Positions 16,908 through 25,690 of a stretch of 64,000 nt of DNA are shown piece by piece. The position numbers were made by a program, and so were the translations under genes. The DNA comes from Chlorogloeopsis fritschii PCC 6912 (GTDB taxonomy: Bacteria > Cyanobacteriota > Cyanobacteriia > Cyanobacteriales > Nostocaceae). The notes beneath the pieces were generated by a model. That model did not search any database, was not told the DNA's origin, and saw only the letters and a program-made list of their open reading frames with translations. The stretch is from NCBI RefSeq assembly GCF_000317285.1, contig NZ_AJLN01000081.1, positions 1-64,000 on the forward strand, read 5' to 3'. Positions within the stretch are counted from its first letter, which is position 1. Each line of letters starts with the position of its first letter.

Positions 16908-17717
16908 ATGCTGAAAATAGGTGATTTTTCCAAGCTTAGTCAGGTAACTGTAAAAGCACTGCGCCTCTACGATCAACTGGGATTGCTCAAACCTATTTAT
17001 GTAGACGAATTTACAAGTTATCGCTACTACTGTGCCGAGCAGTTACCACGACTCAATCGTATTTTGGCACTTAAAGATTTGGGCTTTTCCTTAGAACAAA
17101 TTGCCAAACTGCTAGATGAAAATGTACCATCAGCAGAAATTCGCGGTATGCTGCGACTTAAGCAAGCAGAACTTCAGCGTTTAGTAGAGGAAGAACAGGC
17201 ACGCTTATTGCGAGTAGAAGCACGACTTAAGCAAATCGAGGAGGAAAGCATACCAAAATACGAAATCGTGCTTAAAAAAGTGGAACCAATCAAAGTTGCA
17301 TCAATACGAGAGGTGATCCCAAATTTCGCTGCTGTGCCGCGACTTTATGATCAGTTGTTTGACACTCTTCAGCAGCAAGGAATTCAAGAACCCAGCTATT
17401 GCGCGGGCATTTGGCACGACTCGACATATAAAGAGTCTGATGTCGATTGGGAAGCTGTTGCATCAGCGGAAAGTTTCGTATCCAGCAACAAGCGTGTGAA
17501 GGTATATGAATTACTGGGTTTTGAGAAAATGGCTTGCGCAGTTCATCACGGCAGTTATGACACCAGCAACCAAGCCTACGCAGCCTTAATATCTTGGATT
17601 GAAGCCAACGGTTATAAAATTATTGGCTCTAACCGCGAGGTTTATATCATTGGTGGTAACGAACAAAATAATGAATCTTATGTAACAGAGATACAGTTTC
17701 CTGTTGCCAGAGCTTAA
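16908..17717 (+). CDS. MerR-family transcriptional regulator with GyrI-like effector domain
   Basis: A 269-residue BmrR-type regulator. Residues 1-70 are the MerR winged helix-turn-helix (KIGDFSKLSQVTVKALRLYD, then SYRYYCAEQLPRLNRI). Residues 75-115 form the dimerisation coiled coil. Residues about 120-269 form a GyrI/AraC-effector-like domain that in homologues binds hydrophobic cations or drugs. It probably binds a promoter with a long -35/-10 spacer and activates on ligand binding, possibly its own operon with the VOC gene 18 bp upstream. There are no metal-binding cysteines typical of MerR or CueR, which supports the organic-ligand subgroup. Confidence 0.9.
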   Translation: MLKIGDFSKLSQVTVKALRLYDQLGLLKPIYVDEFTSYRYYCAEQLPRLNRILALKDLGFSLEQIAKLLDENVPSAEIRGMLRLKQAELQRLVEEEQARLLRVEARLKQIEEESIPKYEIVLKKVEPIKVASIREVIPNFAAVPRLYDQLFDTLQQQGIQEPSYCAGIWHDSTYKESDVDWEAVASAESFVSSNKRVKVYELLGFEKMACAVHHGSYDTSNQAYAALISWIEANGYKIIGSNREVYIIGGNEQNNESYVTEIQFPVARA

Positions 17718-17795
17718 TCACAATCAAAAACTTATGAAGTAAATATTAAAAAATGCTAAATTTAAAAGTGGGGCGTAAAAGCTGTAAACTGATAA

Positions 17796-17858
17796 GGACT
17801 GGGAAAAAACCCAGTCCGGAAAAAAAGCGGGCTAACCGCTCTTGACCTGGTTAACCCG
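17796..17858 (-). terminator. Tandem terminator hairpins after ycf35
   Basis: Read on the minus strand, a 10-bp stem (CGGGTTAACC at 17858-17849 with GGTTAGCCCG at 17837-17828, one wobble) is followed by CTTTTTTT, a standard Rho-independent terminator about 30 bp past the ycf35 stop. A second hairpin, GGACTGGG-N6-CCCAGTCC (17796-17817), follows at once and may also stop convergent transcription from the MerR gene. Confidence 0.85.
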
Positions 17859-17887
17859 TACAGCTTTGGGAACGCGCAGAGAAATTC

Positions 17888-18238
17888 TTATTGCAACACC
17901 AACTTAACGTTGGCATTTTGCAGACCGCGTTGTTTAACTTCAGTCAAGGTCTTGTTAACAGCATACTTCTGATTGATGGAGTTAATCAATTCGGTCTGAT
18001 TGTGCTTCTTAGCAACGCCCCACAGGTCTGCGATCAGGTCAAAAGAACCATCGCTGTTGCGAGACCAACCGAGATCGTATTCGCCTTCTAATACTGCTAC
18101 GATGTCAGAACGAACACGCTGACCATTGTAACCACGAACATCTGCTTCAGTTTTCACTGTGATGCCGAGGTCACGCAGGGATTGCTTAAGGATTTCAGCA
18201 TCGGTGATCTTGGTACGCAGAGTGCTAAAATGAGACAT
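17888..18238 (-). CDS. ycf35: Ycf35 / DUF1257 protein
   Basis: A 116-residue protein beginning MSHFSTLRTKITDAEILKQS, the characteristic start of the Ycf35/DUF1257 family conserved in cyanobacteria and red-lineage plastids; its molecular function is unknown. An ATG five codons upstream (18253) is in frame, but GGAGGA, the likely Shine-Dalgarno, lies over that ATG, so the start at 18238 is chosen. A terminator follows at 17858. The neighbouring upstream gene on the same strand is ycf46, another plastid-conserved gene, but hairpins lie between them, so separate transcription is likely. Confidence 0.92.
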   Translation of the reverse strand: MSHFSTLRTKITDAEILKQSLRDLGITVKTEADVRGYNGQRVRSDIVAVLEGEYDLGWSRNSDGSFDLIADLWGVAKKHNQTELINSINQKYAVNKTLTEVKQRGLQNANVKLVLQ

Positions 18239-18294
18239 TTGGGTTTCCTCCAAAGAGAAGTGAGAAAAAGGACAACGATTTGTCTTAGAAGAAG

Positions 18295-18321
18295 CCGCGT
18301 TAACTAGACGCGGTTTTTTTT
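18295..18321 (+). terminator. Plus-strand terminator-like hairpin upstream of ycf35
   Basis: CCGCGT (18295-18300), a 7-nt loop, ACGCGG (18308-18313) and then eight T residues form a textbook terminator on the plus strand, although no plus-strand gene ends here. Two further hairpins (GCTAGC...GCTAGC and CTTTCCC...GGGAAAG) occupy 18326-18374, immediately after the ycf46 stop on the minus strand. The plus-strand signal may end an antisense transcript across ycf35. Confidence 0.6.
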
Positions 18322-18375
18322 AAACTGCTAGCGTTTGGTGCTAGCCTTTCCCCCTGTTTTAAGCAGGGAAAGCTT

Positions 18376-19887
18376 TTAGAACTCCATTCGCTGATATTCA
18401 GCAACGGAGGATGCTGCCGGTCGAGCACGCTGTCTTGCCCAATCTCTCAAAGCCGTTACCTGTTCTTGCATCGTCCGAGACAGCGGCAGTGTAGCTTTAA
18501 TTGCAGCAATAATATCTAACTGGGTGAACTCTCGATCTTGGGCGAAAGCTTCGTACATCGCCGCCACGATCGCCTGTTCAATCTCAGCCCCAGAAAAGCC
18601 TTCCGACATCTTAGATAATTGTTCAAGGTCAAATCTAGAGATGTCAGTACGGCGCTTACTTAAGTGGATGGTGAAGATATCCTGCCGTTCTTCTGGTGTT
18701 GGCAGATCCACAAAGAAAATCTCATCAAAACGCCCCTTCCTCAAAAATTCCCCTGGCAATCTTTCCACTCTGTTGGCTGTTGCCATTACAAACACTGGGG
18801 ATTTTTTCTCTTGCATCCAGGTTAAGAAAGAGCCAAAAATCCTGCTAGAAGTACCACCATCAGAATCTGAAGAACCTGTGCTACCAGCAAATGATTTATC
18901 TAATTCATCAATAAACAAAATTGCTGGGGAAATCGACTCTGCTGTTTTCAGGGCATTCCGCAAATTAGCTTCCGAGCGTCCCACCATCGAGCCGTCGTAG
19001 ACTCGTCCCATATCTAATCGCAGCAATGGTAAACCCCAAAGCCGAGAGGTAGTTTTGGCAATTAAGGATTTTCCGCAACCTGGAACACCTAAAATTAACA
19101 TTCCTTTTGGTTGGGGCAAACCATACTCCCGTGCTCTTTCTGTAAAAGCATTGGAGCGTTGTTTGAGCCACTTCTTCAATTCTTCCAAGCCACCAACAGC
19201 GTCAATGGTTGCATCTTCCTCGATGTACTCTAATATACCATTGCGTCGAATTAGCTGCTTTTTCTCAGATAGAACTATATCTACTTCTTCTTCTGTTAAG
19301 CGTCCGGTTGTTACTTGTGCTTTGCGATAAACTTTTTCAGCTTCATCTTTAGTTAATCCTAAAGCTGCTCTGAGAAGTTTTTCTCGTGCCTCTGTTGTTA
19401 ACCGCCGCCCACGATGGTGATCTATGTGATTGGTTAAAACTTTATTTAATTCACCCATGTCTGGAAGCGGAAAATCCAGAACAACAACTTCCTTTTCCAG
19501 TTCAATGGGTACTTGCTGCATCGGCGACATCAAAAGAATTGTTTTTTGCGTGCCCTTAAAACCGGCGATCGCATCCCGTAAAGATCTTGTTGTCGCAGGC
19601 GCATCAATAAAAGGATGTAAATCTTTAAGAATAAATATACCTGGCTCTCTCTGCCGAATAATCCACTCAATCGCCGCTTCCGGAGATACGGTGTTATGTT
19701 GAGTGACATTCCGGGGTTGACCATACTCCACGATGCCGTGAGTTACTGTCCAAACGTATACTCGGCGCTGTGGCTTTGATGATTGAGCGATTGTAAAAAT
19801 TGCCTGCTCAGCCCGCTCTTCCTCGGAGGTCACAAGGTAGATTAGAGGGTATTGAGCCTGAATGAGAATATTGAGCTCTTCTTTCAT
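18376..19887 (-). CDS. ycf46: Ycf46 AAA-family ATPase
   Basis: A 503-residue AAA ATPase matching plastid/cyanobacterial Ycf46. The N-terminal third (MKEELNILIQAQYPLIYLVT onward) is the family-specific domain. The AAA module contains Walker A LGVPGCGKSLIAKT near residue 268, Walker B ILFIDELDK near 325, and a sensor/arginine-finger region with FLRKGRFDEIFFVDLP. The family has been linked to regulation of photosynthesis and inorganic-carbon use, but the biochemical role is unsettled. The frame extends 25 codons upstream; the ATG at 19887 is preferred because it begins the conserved sequence. A small ribbon-helix-helix gene lies upstream on the same strand. Confidence 0.93.
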   Translation of the reverse strand: MKEELNILIQAQYPLIYLVTSEEERAEQAIFTIAQSSKPQRRVYVWTVTHGIVEYGQPRNVTQHNTVSPEAAIEWIIRQREPGIFILKDLHPFIDAPATTRSLRDAIAGFKGTQKTILLMSPMQQVPIELEKEVVVLDFPLPDMGELNKVLTNHIDHHRGRRLTTEAREKLLRAALGLTKDEAEKVYRKAQVTTGRLTEEEVDIVLSEKKQLIRRNGILEYIEEDATIDAVGGLEELKKWLKQRSNAFTERAREYGLPQPKGMLILGVPGCGKSLIAKTTSRLWGLPLLRLDMGRVYDGSMVGRSEANLRNALKTAESISPAILFIDELDKSFAGSTGSSDSDGGTSSRIFGSFLTWMQEKKSPVFVMATANRVERLPGEFLRKGRFDEIFFVDLPTPEERQDIFTIHLSKRRTDISRFDLEQLSKMSEGFSGAEIEQAIVAAMYEAFAQDREFTQLDIIAAIKATLPLSRTMQEQVTALRDWARQRARPAASSVAEYQRMEF

Positions 19888-19984
19888 ACATCGACCTACT
19901 TGAGACCTTTTACAGACACTCCAGACATCGCTGCTGGCGAAAACGGCGGAATCATGAATCAAAAATTGTATTCCTAATTCCTAT

Positions 19985-20326
19985 CTAGCAAGGAACTAAT
20001 TCTTCCTCACCCTTAGGATGGGTTAATTCTTTTTCCATCTCTTCCATTGGAAGGTGTTCTTGACCGATTAATCCCGGCTGTTGCCCTAAGGCAACTAATT
20101 CTCCATCCCGTAAGACTAATGAACTTTCGCAGTTCGGACAACTATAGACTTTATGAGTACTTCCGTAAGAAGTTTCTTCATCTACTAGTTCTGAATGTGC
20201 CAGGTAGAAAACAAGAGCGCGTTCGGCAAGCTCCGACATTGGTTCAGAATCAACTGCTGAACGTATCTTCAGTTTTCTATGCAACTCCGGCGATAAATAC
20301 AAAGTAACCTTTTGCTTAGCTTGCAT
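19985..20326 (-). CDS. Ribbon-helix-helix-like small protein with one CxxC motif
   Basis: A 113-residue protein. The N-terminus, KQKVTLYLSPELHRKLKIRS, is a typical ribbon-helix-helix strand-helix segment, and SELAERALVFYLAHS completes the helix pair, so a dimeric DNA-binding protein is expected. A central VYSCPNCESSLVLRDG looks like half of a zinc ribbon, with only one CxxC present. The acidic C-terminus is disordered in appearance. It lies about 100 bp upstream of ycf46 in the same direction, so it may regulate or be cotranscribed with that gene. It could also be an orphan antitoxin, but no toxin gene is adjacent. Confidence 0.75.
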   Translation of the reverse strand: MQAKQKVTLYLSPELHRKLKIRSAVDSEPMSELAERALVFYLAHSELVDEETSYGSTHKVYSCPNCESSLVLRDGELVALGQQPGLIGQEHLPMEEMEKELTHPKGEEELVPC

Positions 20327-22046
<1,720 letters not shown>

Positions 22047-22376
22047 AACTAACAGCAAGCAATTTAAGAACTGCAAACCAGAATGAGGCTAGCTAAAAAA
22101 ACTTACTGAAATCAAGTTAGTCGCTGGTCTAAAATTGGTCGTTATATGTTCCGATCAAATGACGACCAGCGATCGCTAGTTATCAGTTGTATAGTCTAAG
22201 TTATTAGTGATTTTGCAGCTAATAACGGCTATTCTGAAGACAGTAAAGATCATGAAGGACTAAATGACTGCACACAATAGCTCCTAGTCCAACAGAAAAT
22301 TTACTCTGGAATTAATGGTGTAATTGCTCAGAAGTTGGGATTAACTAAACGCTCTGCCTGTAATCAATAGTATTTT
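22047..22376. other. Intergenic region before sqdX
   Basis: This 330-bp A/T-rich gap has no plausible gene. A TCGCTGGTC (about 22119-22127) and GACCAGCGA (about 22163-22171) inverted repeat flanks a short inner GTCGT/ACGAC pair, so the transcript can form a moderate stem-loop. A separate sqdX promoter may lie in the 22180-22370 part, but no clear -35/-10 pair stands out. Confidence 0.5.
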
Positions 22377-23510
22377 ATGAGGATTGCTCTATTTACCGAA
22401 ACCTTTCTGCCCAAGGTTGACGGCATCGTCACGCGCTTGCGCCACACCGTTGAACACCTACAACGCAGGGGAGACCAAGTACTGGTAATTTGTCCTGATG
22501 GTGGTATGACTGAATATAAAGGAGCGCAAATATATGGTGTCTCTGGTTTTCCACTACCACTGTATCCAGAGTTAAAAATGGCATTACCGCGCCCTGCAAT
22601 TGGTCATACTTTGGAAAAGTTTCAGCCAGATATTGTACACGTGGTAAATCCTGCTGTTCTGGGATTAGCAGGTATATTTTATAGCAAAGTTTTGGGTATT
22701 CCGCTAGTAGCGTCTTATCATACCCATCTGCCCCAATATTTACAGCATTATGGTTTGGGAATGCTAGAAGGATTGTTGTGGGAACTACTGAAATCTGCCC
22801 ACAACCAAGCAGCTTTAAATCTATGTACCTCCACAGCTATGATGGAGGAATTAACAGCACATGGTATTGAACGAGTAAATTTGTGGCAGCGGGGAGTGGA
22901 TACAGAAACATTTCATCCCAGTTTAGCTTGCGAGCAAATGCGATCGCGTCTGTCGCAAAATCATCCAAATAGCCCTTTGTTACTTTATGTTGGGCGTCTT
23001 TCTGCTGAAAAAGAAATTGAGCGCATTAAACCAATATTAGAAGCTATCCCTGAAGCAAGATTGGCACTTGTAGGAGATGGTCCCCATAGGGCAAACTTAG
23101 AAAAATACTTTGCCGATACAAACACTCATTTTGTTGGATATTTGGTTGGAAAAGAATTAGCTTCTGCATTTGCTAGCGCTGATGCTTTTGTCTTTCCTTC
23201 TCGTACAGAAACACTGGGATTAGTATTGCTAGAAGCAATGGCAGCTGGCTGCCCTGTAGTAGCAGCTCATTCTGGCGGGATTCCCGATATTGTTACAGAT
23301 GGCGTCAATGGATACTTGTTCGATCCACAAGCTGGTGATGAGGGCGCGATCGCAGCGGCAATTCGCCTGTTAGAGGAGAAACAAGAACGAGAAATTATCC
23401 GTCAAAATGCACGCCAAGAAGCAGAACGTTGGGGGTGGGCGGCTGCTACTCGCCAATTACAAGATTATTATCAAAAGATAATTTATTCTGCGTTACCGAA
23501 AGCGGCATAA
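22377..23510 (+). CDS. sqdX: SQDG synthase SqdX, GT4 glycosyltransferase
   Basis: SqdX transfers sulfoquinovose from UDP-sulfoquinovose to diacylglycerol to complete SQDG at the membrane. The protein has 377 residues in two Rossmann domains: N-terminal RIALFTETFLPKVDGIVTRL with the glycine-serine-type acceptor loop, and C-terminal LLYVGRLSAEKEIERIKPIL. The nucleotide-sugar-binding SRTETLGLVLLEAMAAGCP contains the E-x7-E motif of GT4 enzymes. The start is a good match to cyanobacterial SqdX and the upstream neighbour is sqdB, which makes the substrate assignment strong. There is no membrane helix; membrane association would be peripheral. Confidence 0.95.
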   Translation: MRIALFTETFLPKVDGIVTRLRHTVEHLQRRGDQVLVICPDGGMTEYKGAQIYGVSGFPLPLYPELKMALPRPAIGHTLEKFQPDIVHVVNPAVLGLAGIFYSKVLGIPLVASYHTHLPQYLQHYGLGMLEGLLWELLKSAHNQAALNLCTSTAMMEELTAHGIERVNLWQRGVDTETFHPSLACEQMRSRLSQNHPNSPLLLYVGRLSAEKEIERIKPILEAIPEARLALVGDGPHRANLEKYFADTNTHFVGYLVGKELASAFASADAFVFPSRTETLGLVLLEAMAAGCPVVAAHSGGIPDIVTDGVNGYLFDPQAGDEGAIAAAIRLLEEKQEREIIRQNARQEAERWGWAAATRQLQDYYQKIIYSALPKAA

Positions 23511-24015
23511 TTTTCTGAAACGCCCACAGGCTGGAAGCCTGGGGCTAAACAAACAAAGACGCCGTAGGCGGCTTCCCTAAGGGTAGCTCCTCTCCGTGGG
23601 CTTGAAATCCTTATAGGCTGCGGAGGCAGCTATGGTACGTATAGCGACACCCTTCTAAGGTGTTGGATTTTGGCAAAGGTATTGTAAGCTGTTCCGCGTT
23701 TAACTTACATAAAATAGGCGGACAAGATGTCCACCCCACAAGAGTTTAGTCTCATGTCAATATGCAAACTAGATGTTTTTCAGCTTACCAGGTTGAACCT
23801 GGTAACGAGCACCAGAGCCTCTCTCAACATTTATGAAGCGAAAAAAGAGTTTGGCACAACTCCTTTGCTGTAACAGACTTTGGCTACTTTAAATATATTT
23901 TACTAACTTCAAACTTGTTTCATTCGCCTCAATTTCAAAACTTGGGCTTAAAAGTGAATCTTAGCATACACGGTAAACACATTTTCTAACTTAGACTCGT
24001 GTTTATTTGATTCCT
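23511..24015. repeat. Intergenic region packed with palindromic dispersed repeats
   Basis: This 505-bp gap contains CAGGCTGGAAGCCTG (about 23527-23541) within a larger GCCCAC...GTGGGC pair, a CCGTAGGCGG stretch with CCCTAAGGG, a GGACAAGATGTCC palindrome near 23719, and the 17-bp palindrome ACCAGGTT-G-AACCTGGT at 23787-23803. All are of the type dispersed through filamentous cyanobacterial genomes. No protein-coding gene or tRNA was recognised. The downstream A/T-rich 23880-24015 is unremarkable. Confidence 0.6.
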
Positions 24016-24288
24016 CTAGTTTTCACCATTACTCCCAGTGTTATCATCAGGTCGGAAAGGATCTTCGCCAATTCCTAATTGCTTCTTACTCCTTTTCAAA
24101 TCTTTCCAAAGAGCCTTGATTTGTTCGTAGGCCTCTTCTGGAGGAATTTTACCAGAAGTTTCTAGATTGCAAATATAGCTTACTTTTTGAGCAAACTCTT
24201 GCAAATTAGCATTGAACACTAAGTTCTCAGGTTTGACTTGACCGTAGTAACGACCTTTAGGGTAGAGAAAATTATCTTTGTTTGTCAT
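24016..24288 (-). CDS. Small conserved cyanobacterial protein (DUF7219-like)
   Basis: A 90-residue soluble, mostly helical protein beginning MTNKDNFLYPKGRYYGQVKP, then ENLVFNANLQEFAQKVSYIC, and ending in a disordered acidic tail. The FLYP-x-RYYG start and the KIPPEEAYEQIKALWKDLKR helix are what I associate with the cyanobacterial family DUF7219, which has no known function. It stands alone on the minus strand, divergent from purC. The assignment is by recollection of the pattern, so the family number should be treated as tentative; that it is a real gene is much more secure. Confidence 0.75.
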   Translation of the reverse strand: MTNKDNFLYPKGRYYGQVKPENLVFNANLQEFAQKVSYICNLETSGKIPPEEAYEQIKALWKDLKRSKKQLGIGEDPFRPDDNTGSNGEN

Positions 24289-24558
24289 CTTCTCACTTTG
24301 ACAATGCGAGGTTTTTTATTACAAGCTTAGTTCTGATTGGAAAAGAAGTTTAGTTTCTGGAAATTTATTTTATTTACTAGACATTGTGCCTACATGTATG
24401 TGCTGTTTAGCTTCATGAGAAACACTGAAAAATATTTATTTTTTTATACCCAGTGACGTAATTTTCCTGAATTTACAAAGAATTATTTATACAAATAGAA
24501 AATATTCCAAAAGTTCCAACAGCTATCTTTAGGGATTAGGCTTGTGTTTCTGCACCCA

Positions 24559-24618
24559 TATCTTTTGTCAAAAGTTACGGTGTCAGGGATTAGTGATAAT
24601 AAATAGCGACAAAAGATA
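24559..24618. promoter_or_regulatory. 11-bp inverted repeat in the purC upstream region
   Basis: TATCTTTTGTC at 24559-24569 and GACAAAAGATA at 24608-24618 are perfect complements separated by 38 bp, about 60-120 bp before the purC ATG. They may form the base of an RNA stem in the purC leader or a pair of operator half-sites. No known purine riboswitch core was recognised between the arms, and there is no U-tract after the right arm, so it is not a terminator. Confidence 0.35.
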
Positions 24619-24676
24619 AAATGGTTAAGCTTGAACGCATAAAAGCTGCACACAGCCTAAAATTTTACCTGCCACT

Positions 24677-25414
24677 ATGTCTGCCCACACTAAATTATAC
24701 GAAGGCAAAGCCAAAATTATCTATCCTACGGATGACCCGCAAATATTTTTAGCTGTTTTCAAAGATGATGCTACAGCGTTTAATGCACAAAAACGCGGCA
24801 GTATCCAAGGAAAAGGAGCAATAAACTGTAGTATTTCTAGTAAATTATTTCAAGAATTGGAAGCACGGGGCATAAAAACCCACTTTATTGACAGTCCTGC
24901 TCCCAATCAAATGCGGATTGAGGCAGTGAAAATTTTGCCACTAGAAGTGGTTGTGAGAAATATTGCTGCCGGTAGTCTTTGTCAGCAAACGGGATTAGCT
25001 CTGGGAACTGTGTTAAAACAGCCCCTAGTGGAGTTTTATTACAAAAACGATCAATTAGGAGATCCTTTACTAACACGCGATCGCCTGTTCCTAATGGAGC
25101 TGGCTACTGTGGAACAAGTTAACAAAATTACCCATCTAGCACTGCAAATCAACGAATTTCTGAAGGAATTTTTCCAGCAGTGCGACATTACCCTTGTAGA
25201 CTTCAAACTAGAATTTGGTTTGAATTCACAACAAGAACTGCTGCTGGCGGATGAAATTAGCCCGGATACCTGCCGTTTATGGGATATTGCTGCGGGAAAC
25301 GATCCCAATCGCCGTGTTCTGGATAAAGATCGCTTTCGCCGTGACTTAGGGAATGTAGAAGATGCCTATCAGGAGGTGCTGCGACGAGTGTTAAAAGCAG
25401 TAGAAAGGGAATAA
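24677..25414 (+). CDS. purC: Phosphoribosylaminoimidazole-succinocarboxamide synthase
   Basis: SAICAR synthase joins CAIR and aspartate with ATP in step 8 of de novo purine synthesis. The 245-residue length is standard. Recognisable segments are LYEGKAKIIY near the N-terminus, FKDDATAFNAQKRGSIQGKG, LPLEVVVRNIAAGSLCQQTG (substrate binding) and LADEISPDTCRLWD with the metal-binding acidic residues. All are intact. The ATG at 24677 begins the conserved sequence. It is transcribed alone, preceded by the 24559-24618 inverted repeat. purT, another purine gene, occurs much later in the window on the opposite strand and is not linked. Confidence 0.97.
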   Translation: MSAHTKLYEGKAKIIYPTDDPQIFLAVFKDDATAFNAQKRGSIQGKGAINCSISSKLFQELEARGIKTHFIDSPAPNQMRIEAVKILPLEVVVRNIAAGSLCQQTGLALGTVLKQPLVEFYYKNDQLGDPLLTRDRLFLMELATVEQVNKITHLALQINEFLKEFFQQCDITLVDFKLEFGLNSQQELLLADEISPDTCRLWDIAAGNDPNRRVLDKDRFRRDLGNVEDAYQEVLRRVLKAVERE

Positions 25415-25690
25415 TAAAATCGACGGAGGATTGTTGGTAGTTGGTTGGAACAAACAACTAATAATAAACAACTAACAACTGTATAGAAGTGATGAGTCGC
25501 GTCTTACCACCCATCAATCCTCAGTCGCTTGAGTAAAAGAAAAACAACAAACGTCTTTCACTTCTGCCTTCGGCATTTTGCCTGATAAAGTAGAAAAGCG
25601 AAAGTGATAATTATGTTTTTACTTTTACTTTTAACTGAAAGTTTAATTGCCTTTTGATGGTGTGTGGACGTGAAGAGGAATCAAAATAAA

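Noticed and set aside
17796-17858. tRNA-like structure near the ycf35 3' end
   Set aside because: The hairpins fit terminators (stem then T-tract); there is no acceptor stem or T-loop GTTCGA.
22119-22171. Riboswitch between the sqdB peptide and sqdX
   Set aside because: There is one imperfect stem only, with no recognisable conserved core.
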